Positions 45,583 through 56,574 of a stretch of DNA of 64,000 nucleotides are shown in pieces. Source of the DNA: Ectobius pallidus (Eukaryota; Arthropoda; Insecta; Blattodea; Ectobiidae); assembly GCA_964059195.1 (NCBI GenBank), contig CAXKWD010000001.1, forward strand, positions 220,418,484-220,482,483, in the 5' to 3' direction. The position numbers and the translations under genes were made by a program. Position 1 is the first letter of the stretch. Each line of letters opens with the position of its first letter. The notes beneath the pieces were generated by a model. The model had not been told where the DNA came from, did not search any database, and worked only from the letters and a program-made list of their open reading frames with translations.

Positions 45583-46966
45583 TTATTTTCCTTGAGTAAG
45601 TAAGGAAGTATGTGTAAGTAGATGAGTTTTCAAATAAGTACTTCGAGAAAATGCTTTGCTACAAACGTCACACTTGAAAGGTTTTTCTTCCGTATGAGTA
45701 AGCAGATGTCTTTTGAGATCAAATCTGCGAGAATATGCTTTGTTACAGACATCACACTTAAAAGGTTTTTCTCCTGTATGTGTAAGCAGATGTATTTTGA
45801 GATCACAACTGAATGAAAATTCTTTGTTACAAACGTCACACTTGAATGGTTTTTCTCCTGTATGTGTATACAGATGTTTTTTTACCTGGGTACTTCGAGA
45901 AAATGCTTGGTTACAAACATCACACTTGAAGAGTTTTCTTTTCTCCTTATGTGTCAACAGATGTCTTTTGTGAGCGCCGTGTTTCCAAAATGCTTGGTTA
46001 CACACATCACACTTGAAAGGTTTTTCTCTTGTATGTGTAAACAGATGTCTTTTGAGACAATTACTTTGATAAAATGTTTTGTTACAAAAGTCACACTTGA
46101 AAGGTTTTTCTCCTGTATGTGTAACCAGATGTCTTTTGAGTTCACAACTGCGAGAATATGCTTTGTTACAGACATCACACTTAAAAGGTTTTTCTGCTGC
46201 ATGTGCCAACAGATGTGTTTTGTGAGCGCTATGTTTCCAAAATGCTTTGTTACATACATCGCACTTGAAAGGGGTTTCACTTGTATGTGTAAACCGGTGT
46301 TTTTTGAGATGAATACTTCGAGAAAATGGTTTGTTACAAACATCACATTTCAAAGCTTTATCTCTTGTATGTGTAAGAAGATGTGTTTTGAGATTCTTAA
46401 ATCGTGCAAATCTTTTATTACAAACATTACACTTGAAAGGTTTTAAATCTTTATATGTAAGCAGACGAGTAACGAGATTTTCTTCTGTTCGGGTGTCACA
46501 ATCACTTGTTTTGAAATTCGTTTTTATAAGAGAATCATATGATTGGAACTTTTTTTCACTAAGTATATGCTGAGTTTCTTTTTTTTATTTCAGAATATTC
46601 GGAAATATTTTTGTCCGAATCCAGTATATCTGAACTTCGAATTGTGTTGGATAACTGATAATCATTGTGTTCACACAGGGCATCAGAAGTCAGAGGCCTA
46701 ATTTCATCATATTCATTATTTTCTTCATGAAAAGTTTCTGGAATTTTGCTGCACAACGTCGATGTTTCTGACTTCGGGATTTGGTGATCTGTTGCAATAT
46801 CATCTGGATCTATATTCTCGCTTTTAATTTGGCGTATCTCCACGAAATTGAACTCCCCTACCTTATCTTCACTCTTAACAGCACATTCGTGTTTTACACA
46901 TTCTGACTGGAAGTCTTCTTGTTTTATTTCTACTTCATCACATTTTGATGTTAGCTGAGTCTCCAT
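45583..46966 (-). CDS. C2H2 zinc-finger protein, ten fingers, one frameshift
   Basis: An intronless minus-strand gene. The N-terminal frame (46966-46559, 135 residues) is acidic, with V-E-I-K-Q-E and Q-I-K-S-E that look like SUMO-consensus sites. The second frame (about 46557-45583) begins in a linker and encodes ten C-x2-C-x12-H-x3-H fingers, most joined by T-G-E-K-P-F type linkers, ending L-L-T-Q-G-K. The frames are offset by one base at an A8 run near 46580; one A fewer would join them. It is probably a nuclear DNA-binding regulator. No KRAB or ZAD domain is seen. Either assembly error or pseudogene; the intact fingers favour recent loss or error. Confidence 0.85.
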
Positions 46967-47299
46967 TATGCAAAGTATTGTATTGATCTACACACGGAAC
47001 TGATCTTCGACCTATTGAAACAGGGTTGCCAGATCAGAAACGTTATAATAGTCGTACCAATATTCGAAAATAGTCGTATGCTAGTTAAAACTGTCGTATC
47101 TACTTTCACGCTATGCTATTCTGAAGGAGTTCCATTTGTTAGTAATAATAATAATAATTTTATTATTGTCTATGTATTATAGTTTCAGACATTGTCCCAT
47201 GGATGAAATAATAACATTAAATTACATCATAAAAATTCAGCATGATTAAAAAATAAATACAAGACTTATAATATCAATATAATATCAATACGAGTACAG

Positions 47300-47995
47300 G
47301 TATTTATTGATCAAGAAATGTTTGAGACTTTTCTTAAATTGTAAGAGAGAAGAGCCGCTTCAAATTATCATGGGAAATCAAGAATTAGAGAACGTGAACC
47401 AGTTCAAATACTTAGGAAGTGTACTGACGAAAGATGCCTATTGCACCAAGGAGATAAGATCAAGAATTGCCATGGCCAAGAAAGCATTTATGAAGAAGAG
47501 AACTCTGCTAACTAGTAGTCTGAACCTAGAGCTACGTAAAAACCTGGTGAAGTGTTATATTTGGAGTATTGCTTTGTATGGATCAGAGACATGGACTTTG
47601 AGGAAATTAGAGAAGAAATATTTAGAAAGTTTTGAAATGGGGTGCTGGAGACAGATACAAAATATAAAGTGGATGGACATGGTGACAAACGAAGAGGTTC
47701 TGAGTAGAGTGGGTGAGAAGAAGTCAATCATACACACAATTCGTCAGAGGAAAGCAAACTGGGTTGGGAACATTCTCAGAAGGAACTGCTTATTACATGA
47801 TGTCGTAGAAGGAAGATTGGAAGGTACAACTAGACTTGGAAGAAGAAGAATTCAGCTGTTGGACGATTTAAGGGAAAAGCGGAAATATTGGATGCTGAAG
47901 GAGGAAGCAGAGGATAGACAGTTTTGGAAAACAAAATTCGCGTACCAAGTTTGAAAACCTGCCGGAAGGCAGAATACTTACTACTACTACTACTT
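47300..47995 (+). mobile_element. Non-LTR retrotransposon C-terminal fragment (family RN)
   Basis: The 215-codon frame (47307-47954) starts near the end of the reverse transcriptase (N-Q-F-K-Y-L-G-S-V-L), then a thumb-like region (L-Y-G-S-E-T-W-T-L) and a basic C-terminus. It ends shortly before a (CTA)n tract at about 47980-47996, a likely 3' microsatellite terminus. The catalytic YxDD region is missing. Confidence 0.75.
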
Positions 47996-48047
47996 CTAAA
48001 GGTAATTTGTTATACCAGTATATTCCACTATTGAGAGGAAAATTTTG

Positions 48048-48128
48048 TTTAATTTTCAGCTGAACATGGCATCTATTCATGTTGTTACAAGTCCTGGTTT
48101 GATGGGTAAGAATTACACTATTGAATTT
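48048..48128 (+). other. Duplicated exon-like segment, copy a
   Basis: TTTTCAG then CTGAACATGGCATC to GGTTTGATGG, then GTAAGAAT: an acceptor, a 46-nt block beginning M-A-S-I-H-V-V-T-S-P-G and a donor. A near copy lies at 48605-48690. Source gene not recognised. Confidence 0.35.
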
Positions 48129-48435
48129 TATTTTATTTCCATTATTTCTAGCCAAAAGAATTACATTAAATATATATAAACCAAATACAACTTCTACGCA
48201 TAAAAATATCCGCTCTTTCTGGTTGCTTGATGATCCAAATGTTGCATTCTTTTCATTCTTAAATATATTTAATCAAAGTCTTGATATTTGCTGTCCAAAG
48301 CGTACAATTAATTTGAAAGATTTTAAAAGTTCTTGTTTTAACTGGTAAACACCCTACTTGAAAGATCTGCATATTAAAATTAGGGCTGCTCACACCATAT
48401 GGAAACGTACCAACTCCGATGCAGCTTTTAATGTG

Positions 48436-48600
48436 TACAGTTTACTTACTTACTCAATGGCAATAGACAATTCCTCAGCAAGTTAAATGAATATTATCCG
48501 TTTTATGGAATCCGAAAGTTCATTGCCGCGCTTACCTGAGCCCGACATTCAACCCTATTCTGTGTTAACTCCATCCAATCATCCCTCGCAAATCGTACTT
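48436..48600 (-). pseudogene. LINE family RW 3' fragment
   Basis: Complement of the 3' end seen at 4551-4740, with a TAAG-type tail at 48440-48452 on the minus strand. Confidence 0.65.
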
Positions 48601-48604
48601 TTTT

Positions 48605-48690
48605 TGTTTAATTTTCAGCTGAACATGACTTCTATCATGCATGTTGTTACAAGTCCTGGTTTGATGGGTATGAATTTCTCTGTTGGATTT
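48605..48690 (+). other. Duplicated exon-like segment, copy b
   Basis: Second copy of the acceptor-ATG-donor block (TTTTCAGCTGAACATGACTT), with GTATGAAT at the donor position. Confidence 0.35.
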
Positions 48691-48779
48691 TATTTTATTT
48701 TGTTTTAACTGCATGAACCGCATTTAGGCTACGGCTCAGTGCGTATTCGCTTATTACGACATTTCGCATAAAACAACGA

Positions 48780-49680
48780 ATTTTTACAACTTTTCGGAGA
48801 AATGGCAAGATCCTACGCTACAGGGGAATTTAATATATCTAAGTTTAGTCCAATCAGTTATACAATATGGAATAATAGGATGGGGTGGGATATGTCAGAC
48901 TGCACTTCGCCCATTGTCGTTGTTGCAGAAAAGAATAATCAAGATATGTTTAAAAAAATCAATGGACTATCCATCTAAAAGCTTATATAAAGATTTTGAC
49001 GTATTGAATATTAAACAATTATACTCCTACACTTTATTAAATTATTTCCATAAACATCATGAAAAGTTCATAACACGAAATCACTACTATAATACAAGGA
49101 GGTATAATATATCTTGTCCTCTTTTCGAACCAAAGTGTGCTACAGAAGTAGGTCTAAGGCATAGTATAAATTTCGGACCAAGGCTGTACAACAATTTTAC
49201 TAGAAGAAACCCAAATATGATACCACTAAACAATAAATTGTTTAAAAAAAGAGTACTCGATTTGATTAAATCTAACTTGTAATTGTACTTTTACCACTTT
49301 TTTATGTTAATCATTTACAACTGTAAATTTTTAATTTTTAACATTGGGTATTTTGTTTGTAACTCTGTTATGTTACTGTAATTTATTTTTTCGTATCTTT
49401 GTTCATGCATTTATTTCATATAAGCAATCTTATTTATTTTTATTCTTATTTTTTACCTAAAACTATAATATGTATGTTTTTTTAATATAATTTTCAAAAT
49501 ATAATTTTAGTATGACTGAACTGACCCCGAACACGAGCTATGCTCATGCGGGACAAATAATACTCTTTTCAAATTGTACAAATTGTGTGTATATTATTTG
49601 TATTTGTAATAATTTTGTATCAATTTGTATTTTTTAATTTGTAATAAACTTAATTTGTAATTTGTAAAAAATCTTGAATG
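48780..49680 (+). mobile_element. Non-LTR retrotransposon 3' end (family NN)
   Basis: From about 48870 an open stretch encodes G-I-I-G-W-G-G-I-C-Q-T-A-L and then the frame 48914-49282, with Y-N-T-R-R-Y, P-K-C-A-T-E-V-G, I-N-F-G-P-R-L-Y-N-N and P-L-N-N-K-L-F-K, then stop. An AT-rich 3' UTR ends in TTTGTAATTTGTAAAAAA. 5'-truncated. Confidence 0.75.
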
Positions 49681-49949
49681 ATAATATTTTACTATCGGTT
49701 CCCAACAAGAAGACATTAAATTATCATGTGTAATTAAAAATGCCCAACCAAAATAAATACCTCACCTTTTACATACATTTAATCTTTCTATAACGTTACA
49801 AACAAACGAATCAAACAAAGCGTGGTGATTAAATTCGAAGCGTTCAACAAACATTGGATGTGTTCTGTTTTTATCTTTCTCCTCCTGCAGATGTTTTTCT
49901 TTGGCACAGTAACAGGCGGGCTAGTTCCGTAATAGGCCTACCTGCTCGC

Positions 49950-49983
49950 AAAAAAAAAAAAAAAAAAAAAAAAAATATATATA

Positions 49984-50012
<29 letters not shown>
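49950..50012 (+). repeat. Poly(A) and (AAT)n tract
   Basis: More than 20 A residues followed by ATATAT and AAT repeats. Confidence 0.9.
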
Positions 50013-50014
<2 letters not shown>

Positions 50015-50019
50015 AATAA

Positions 50020-50745
50020 TAAATCCTAATACTAAGTATATGGTCATGAAACGTCAAAATAATGCTCTACGAAATATTAGAATAGCCTATAAATTGTTTG
50101 AACAAGTGGATAACGATACAAATAATATTAAGGCCGAAGTTAAGTGTCGACTAAAATCAGGAAAAGCCTCCTTTTTCCAGTTCAGAAACTCTCATCTTCT
50201 CGTCTTCTGTCCAGAAATCTAAAAATAAAAATGTATAAGACAATTATTCTGCCAGTTGTATTACATAAATGTGAGACACGGTCGCTTACTCTTGGGAAGA
50301 ACATGATCTGTGTTCGAAAACAGGGGGCTTAGGAAAATATTTGGACCTAAGAGAGATGAAAATGCGGACCGGAAAAAAAAAAAAAACTGCATAACGACGA
50401 GCTTCGTAACATAACCCGCCACTGAATATAGGAGGGAAATTAAATCACAGATAATGAAATGAGCTGGACATGGGGGAGGAAAGACATATCTCAAAGATAT
50501 TGAAGGAGAGACCCGAAGGCAAAAGACCGTTTGGAAGACCTAGACCCAAGTGGGAGGTCAATATTAGGGAACATTTAAGAGAAGTAAGATCTGCGAGAGA
50601 TGATTGGTTGGAGTTAGCACAGAATAGGATGGAATGGCGGGCTCAGGTAAGCGCGGCAATGAACCTTGGGGTTCCATAAAATAGATAATATTCCTTAACT
50701 TGCTAAAGAATTGTCTATTGACATTGAATATGAGCAACTTAAATT
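50020..50745 (+). mobile_element. LINE family RW 3' end, plus strand
   Basis: Decayed version of the 4551-5530 fragment: K-R-Q-N-N-A near 50046, then G-E-E-R-H-I-S-K-I-L and the GKRPFGRPRPKWE block (50470-50679), ending A-A-M-N-L-G-V-P. Frames are broken at an A-rich run near 50371. Confidence 0.75.
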
Positions 50746-51355
50746 GTACTTCTGGATTCGGACGACTTCAAAATGTGTATTTGCCCGTATATTAAAAACG
50801 CGACATGGAATTACTTAGTCGTACACAATACTTTCTCTACCTATAGTACATATGGTATGAGTATCAAGTTCTTAACAATGTAGCTTATCAACATAAATGA
50901 AGATAATAAAATATTTTTATTATTTTCTTATATCTTTATTTATCCAACCGTAATTTATATTTCAATGTATTATTACGGTACGCTACATTAATTTATTCTC
51001 TTTATAGTCTAAGATCCGGTATAAGAAATATATACCCTCATCTGTTATTTAATGATGATATTGAATTTTTGTTAGATAATATATACATCGATACATCGCA
51101 AATGGGTTGCCTAGCCAAATTGCGTACCGATGCTGTTAAATAATAACAATTCTAATTAAATTTTTTCGATAAACTTCCCCCATTTGTTATTTATAAAAAT
51201 CGAGCATTAGCTGAGAGAATATGCCCCAAGGAATTGAAAAAATAAAGGTTGCCTACTTTTCCCTCTGCCCAACTACGGAGTTGTCAGGTACAAACAGGTG
51301 AGTAAGCGTTGTTAATATACCCTCATCAGTTATTTAAATTATTATTACATCAAAT

Positions 51356-51753
51356 CATAGGCGTAACCAGGCCGACCATATGGGGGGGGGTTATAACATC
51401 GGCGGGGTCTGGGGGGTATAAAATACCCCCAGGGAGGGGGGGTCCGGGGGTCCTCCCCCGGAAAAATTTGAAAATTAAGATGCAAAATAACGAGTTTTAA
51501 GCTTCCGGGGATCCACCCGCGGAAAATTTTAAAAATTAAGATGCAAAATAACGAGTTTTAAGCTTCCGGGGTTTCCCCGGAATATTTTAAAAATTAAGAC
51601 GCAAAATAACGAGTTTTAAGCTTCCCACGCTTTATACATGTATTAAGTAATTTATGGGCAGACTTAAAAACGTTATACAATTTTCCTTTTTTTAATCAAT
51701 GGGGGGGGGGGGTTCAAACCCCCAAACCCCCCCCCCCCCTCGGTACGCCTATG
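51356..51753. mobile_element. hAT-like MITE, family CATAGGCGTA, nested in the left TIR
   Basis: Ends CATAGGCGTAACCAGG and complement of CATAGGCGTACCGAGG; exact duplication CATCAAAT (51348-51355, 51754-51761). The right TIR arm at 54730-54750 carries the uninserted site. Opposite orientation to 16883-17383. Confidence 0.9.
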
Positions 51754-52058
51754 CATCAAATGAAAGGTTATTTTATTCTCAATCCAACCGTATTAGGTTG
51801 CCTTAGCAAAAGATGTATCAAATCCATGGTTGCCTAGATTTTAGATGTAAAGTTTTCAGCGCGACCATAGAGACTGACAGTAAGAAAAGAGTTACGACAG
51901 ACAAAAATGTAGCGAGTCAGGAGTGCGCCCGCCCGTTGTAAATAAACATGCTCTTGCGTACAACGGTATCGATATTGAAATAATAGACGGTTTTTACTAC
52001 TCGTATGTCATCTATGCCGCAGACATTTGACAATGTTGCTGAATCGTAGTGCCGATTT

Positions 52059-52315
52059 TAGAAAAAAGCGAAGGAATTCTTCCGAGAACTGCAAATATAC
52101 CAGTACGATTGGGTTGGACCATCAATCTTTATACGTCCCGATTTCCTCATACAGCCAGCCAGTAAGCATAACGACTTGATAGGGTTTGTAGCTAATACTG
52201 TATACTACATCATAAAAAATCACGGGAACATCGACCTAGAAATGTACCATGATTTTATGAGGAGAGCGAGGTGGAAGGAATTGAGGACACGCAGACAGAA
52301 AAGGAAGGATTAAGT
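52059..52315 (+). pseudogene. Unrecognised ORF fragment in the long-TIR element
   Basis: An open stretch between stops, about 84 codons, reading W-V-G-P-S-I-F-I-R-P-D-F, then N-T-V-Y-Y-I-I-K-N-H-G and a very basic end (R-T-R-R-Q-K-R-K-D, stop). Composition looks protein-coding. No family recognised; it has no good ATG start. Confidence 0.4.
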
Positions 52316-52822
52316 GAATATAAGTAATAGAACGCAAAAAAAAAAAGTGTATTATTCAGTGTTTACGTTTGGACTCTGTTGATGACACGGACATGGAATT
52401 TTGCTGTTTGACAAATAGAGTTTAGTTCATGTGTACTGTGGCAGCTATTATTTACCTTAAGGACACAAAAAAAAACTATAAAAGATTGAGCTCTAAATAA
52501 TTATATTATATTCTTTAATGTGAATTGTAGTGACATATTGTCGCAATAAAAAAAATAGATTGGTAAAAAAAAAAAAAAAAAAAAAAAATCTTAATAATAT
52601 TTTGCTGAACTAATGCCTCTGATGTACACATAATTTCTGATAGGCACATAATACCCTCTATCAAAGACTGTGAACGTCAAAGTCGGCTGGAGCCTATGTC
52701 ATCCAAGGACTTGTTCAACCAAGACCTAGCGATTTTCTAGGAAATCTAAAAAATTACCGTTTCAAAAAGCCCTGGTACAATTCTTGGCTAGATACTGGGC
52801 AAATGATAATTTTTTATAACGG

Positions 52823-54238
52823 TTGGAGAACACTGTTTTTTCTTACCATACAGTCAGAAATCACGTCGTGAAACGTGAAGAAGATTATTTATGTCAACGT
52901 GAAGAGGCAGATGTATTAAAAGCGCCACCTAGTTCGAAAATATTGGTCAAAGCGAATTATACCGATGTCTTGGTAATTTTACTGGCCAATATTCAGAAAG
53001 TTCCGCAGACTCAATTTTGGTTGGCGGGTTCATCGTCAAAGAAAAACAATAAGGAAGATCTTGATTGCGTTAACTGTACTGAGCCGGCAATGAAATAGGG
53101 TCCTACTTTATGCCTGGGTCTGCCAGCTTTCCACGCATTTACGGGCTGTGATTACACAGCTACGTTTTATAACAAAGGGAGTCAAGCCTTTTCAAACATT
53201 TTCAAGAAGAACGGATTTCCAGAAATATTCGCATCATTGACGGACCCAGTAGATGTACTCGTCGAAGAGAAAATTCAACGTGTTCAGGAGTTTACTGCCC
53301 TTCTTTATGGGATCAAGCAATGTTTTATTAGGTTTGTTCGCAAAGCAAATCCGTGACTGCTTGAGAATTGGTTGTACTGCGCATGTCCAGTCTGTAACTT
53401 ACCCGTGATTTGCACTTTGCGAACGGTTACAAGAATTTGGAATCGATAGTTTCTGCGTTTAATCGATATGATATGCAAATAAAATACATATTTCCCTTTA
53501 ACATGTTGTACATGCAATATACATCGGCAATATAAACTATATTTTGGGAAACTTTTAATTATCTTCCATTATTCATACATATAAGTAGCCTATGCTTATA
53601 AATTTGGAGCAAGGATTTGGAGGGAGGAGTCAGGCGCGTGAAAATAGGTTACTGCGCATGTCTCTGATAACAATTCATGGTAGAGCCTGCAAATTTTTCT
53701 TATAGTACAGAAACTGTCCGTGAGAGCTTTGCGAACAGAAGATTGAAATCAGAATCACGGATTCTCGCTTTGCGAACGCGTGTGGAGAAAGAGCGCATGC
53801 GCGAACGATTTGTTCCTTGTTTCTGACTGCTTTGCGAACAAACCTAATATCAAAGACGCTAGATATCAGCTGTTCAAAAGAAAGAAAAAAAAATATATGA
53901 AACGAACAAACACCAAGAGCTTTTTATGAAGAAGATTATGGGCATCAACTCCAATCTTATCCCATGTATGCTGGCTGGATCTCACTCAAACATAAAACTT
54001 TGCGCACAATCTATGTAAATTCAATGTGGCTTCATGCAATTGATGCATGCTGCGTCAAACTAAATCCTGAAGGTTGCGGTTGGTTTTTGGATAGCTATTT
54101 GTAGTCACCGTGGATCGTAGGGGAACCAACACCCTTACACGTTGAGGATATACTCAGAGAGTCAAAACAAAAAGAAAACGATGAAAAATTAGAATTAGAT
54201 TGTGACATAGGCACTTCTGACGAGTCAGAATCAGAATA
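52823..54238 (+). pseudogene. GCDYT-family (FEN/PIN-like) protein, C-terminal part, broken
   Basis: T-D-V-L-V-I-L-L-A (near 52968) and F-W-L-A-G-S-S, an in-frame TAG at 53096-53098, then L-P-A-F-H-A-F-T-G-C-D-Y-T (about 53125-53165). After the nested 520-bp insertion the frame resumes I-K-D-A-R-Y-Q-L-F, then C-G-W-F-L, a TAG, and an acidic end D-E-S-E-S-E, stop. T-D-x-D and G-C-D boxes recall the acidic metal sites of flap-endonuclease/PIN proteins; this is resemblance only. Same family as 20437-20950. Confidence 0.6.
53328..53847. mobile_element. TA-flanked MITE, 520 bp, inside the nuclease-like ORF
   Basis: Ends TTAGGTTTGTTCGCAAAGCA and TGCTTTGCGAACAAACCTAA, flanked by TA (53326-53327, 53848-53849). 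Removing it and one TA restores a continuous coding frame across the junction, showing that the ORF existed before the insertion. Confidence 0.85.
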
Positions 54239-54770
54239 ATTTTTTTATATAAAACCTTTTCACTAACATATTTCGCTATTGATAAATTTATGTATGAATA
54301 AAAAAAATGTTGGTATCATTATGTGATATTTAATCTGACTTTCGCCAGTATTTAATCCGCGCTTACACGATCGGAAAATTCGCCCCTTGAAAGATGTACC
54401 TTTTGAACAGAAAAACGTATTATTTCATAATTATGTATAGTCGCTGATAAATAAATGTGTGAGTGAAAATAATTTGATATCATTGTTAATATTTAATCTG
54501 ACTTGATTCCAATATTTGATCAATGGAACGCGCTTACACTATCGGGAAAATCTTCTTTGAAAAGAACTCTCTGCATCTTGGTCTGTCGCATGGAGTTACG
54601 CGCGCACCGCTTCTCTGTCACTCTCTACGCTCGCGCTGAAAACTTTACATTTAAAATCTAGGCAACCATAGATTTGATACACCTTTTGCTAAGGCAACCT
54701 AATACGGTTGGATTGAGAATAAAATAACCTTTCATTTGATGTAATAATAATTTAAATAAAATCAGGTAAA

Positions 54771-55941
54771 CTGATGTAAAAAAGTGCCAGTATGTTTTTG
54801 TTTAATCAGTTATGACTGCAATTATGATATGCAGAATATGTTTTTTTTAAAATTGATTTCCAAGTTAAGCTCCAGATTTATTCATTAAGCAGGGCTTACG
54901 GAAGAAGAAAGGGCTACAATCTCGGCCACCTGGGTCATTTTAACGGTCTAGTTGGATAAGCGCATGTAAATCAATATGTTTTTTGTCATAGCTACCTGTA
55001 TTTTAATTTCCAAGGCCTTATAAGATCACAGTAAAACAATAGGCTATGTTGTCAAGATAACTGATTTTCATTTTTTAAAATAAATTCTTTCGAATACGTA
55101 TATTACCATAAAATAGGCACTAAATTGAGCATTACTCCGAAACAGGTCAACCGATTTTATCCATTATGAATAGACGTCTTCCCATGGACATTATAAATGT
55201 GCATACCAAGTTTCATAAAAATCCGGTAAACCGTATTTGAGTTACCGCGTCTTTAAAATATACACTAAATTGGGTTTTACTCCGGTACCGGTCTACCGAT
55301 TTGGTCCAATATCAGTAGACGTCTTTCCACGTACATTATAAATGGGTATACAAAATTTCAGGAAAATCAATAAAGCATATTTGAGTTATCGCGACTTCTT
55401 ATATATTAACATAAAAACACTAAATTGGGCATTATTCCGGTACTGGCCAACCGATTTGGTCCAATATCAATTCCCATGGACATTATAAATACGTATACGA
55501 AGTTTCATAAATATCCGATAAAGTGTAGGCCTATTTGAGTTATTGCGCCTTTAAAGTAGACACTAAATTGGGTTTTACTCCGGTACCGGTCAACAGATTA
55601 GGTTCAAATTCAATAGAGCAATTCTCATGGACGTCATAAATGGGTATACCAAGTTTCATGGAAATCCGATACAGCGTATTTGAGTGATGGCGCCTTTCTA
55701 TTAGAAAGGCGCCATAATCTATTAAAATAGGCACTAAATTGGGCATTACTCCGGTACCGGTGAACCGATTTGGTTCAATATCAATAGGGTTTTTCCCATG
55801 GACATTATAAATGTGTTTTCCAAGTTTCATGAAAATCCGAAAAAGCGTATTTGAGTTATGGTGCGTACAGACACACGGACAGAAGGACAGACATTTTTTC
55901 GTCCACCACACAATCTCATAAAGTACCATACTGGCACTTAA
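54771..55941 (-). repeat. GTGCCAG composite repeat nested in the right TIR
   Basis: Begins AATCAGGTAAACTGATG and ends CATACTGGCACTTA; ATAA flanks both sides, and the left TIR arm shows the uninserted sequence. Contains five degenerate units of about 150 bp with CTCCGGTACCGGT and, at 55867-55895, an ACAGACACACGGACAGAAGG tract. Reverse of 43407-44291. Confidence 0.75.
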
Positions 55942-56303
55942 TAACTGATGAGGGTATATTAACAACGCTTACTCACCTGTTTGTACCTGACAACTCCGTA
56001 GTTGGGCAGAGGGAAAAGTAGGCAACCTTTATTTTTTCAATTCCTTGGGGCATATTCTCTCAGCTAATGCTCGATTTTTATAAATAACAAATGGGGGAAG
56101 TTTATCGAAAAAATTTAATTAGAATTGTTATTATTTAACAGCATCGGTACGCGTTTTAGCTAGGCAACCCATTTGCGATGTATCAATGTATATATTATCT
56201 AACAAAAATTCATTATCATCATTAAATAACAGATGAGGGTATATATTTCTTATACCGGATCTCGCACTATTAATTTGTTTCTGATAATTTCAGATAGGGT
56301 ATT

Positions 56304-56456
56304 CTTATCTAAGCCCCCATACAATCAAAGTGTTGTTTTATTGTGGACTATGTAGCTTTGGTTTTGTATAAAACAGGAGCCTGAAGTCTTGAACCTCACC
56401 ACAGTTCCCCTGAATTCTTAAGTCTTCAGCGCCTACAGAAGAAGCAAAACTTGTTG
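56304..56456 (+). promoter_or_regulatory. Copy 8 promoter and exon 1
   Basis: CTTATC at 56304-56309, TATAAAA 63 bp on at 56367-56373. Exon 1 ends CTTGTTG, so the terminal ATG of other copies is TTG; translation should begin at exon 2. The long-TIR element ends only about 40 bp upstream of the GATA-type site. Confidence 0.8.
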
Positions 56457-56574
56457 GTGAGAGAGAATAAATTTATTTTAATAGTTTCCATTTATAAATA
56501 AGTTGCAGTACGAAAATACAGAACTGTTCATTAATATATTTCTAGCATTAGTGTATCATATTTCATATAACTCC

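Larger units (their letters stand above)
51012..56262 (+). mobile_element. Long-TIR element (about 465-bp inverted repeats) with nuclease-like ORF remnants
   Basis: Outer ends AGATCCGGTATAAGAAATAT and exact complement. The arms match for about 344 bp, then continue past nested insertions to near 51882 (left) and 54620 (right). The core encodes a basic C-terminal fragment (52059-52312) and remnants of a GCDYT-family protein (52823-54238). Net length without the three nested insertions is about 3.1 kb. Flanks suggest a TTAA-like target (TTTA left, TTAA right) if the TIR extends through TAGT. Not assigned to a known superfamily. Confidence 0.7.

Noticed and set aside
45862..46446. 194-codon + strand frame and several others opposite the zinc-finger gene
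   Set aside because: They mirror the repetitive antisense of the C2H2 fingers (periodic C-F-V-T-N-I-T-L patterns).
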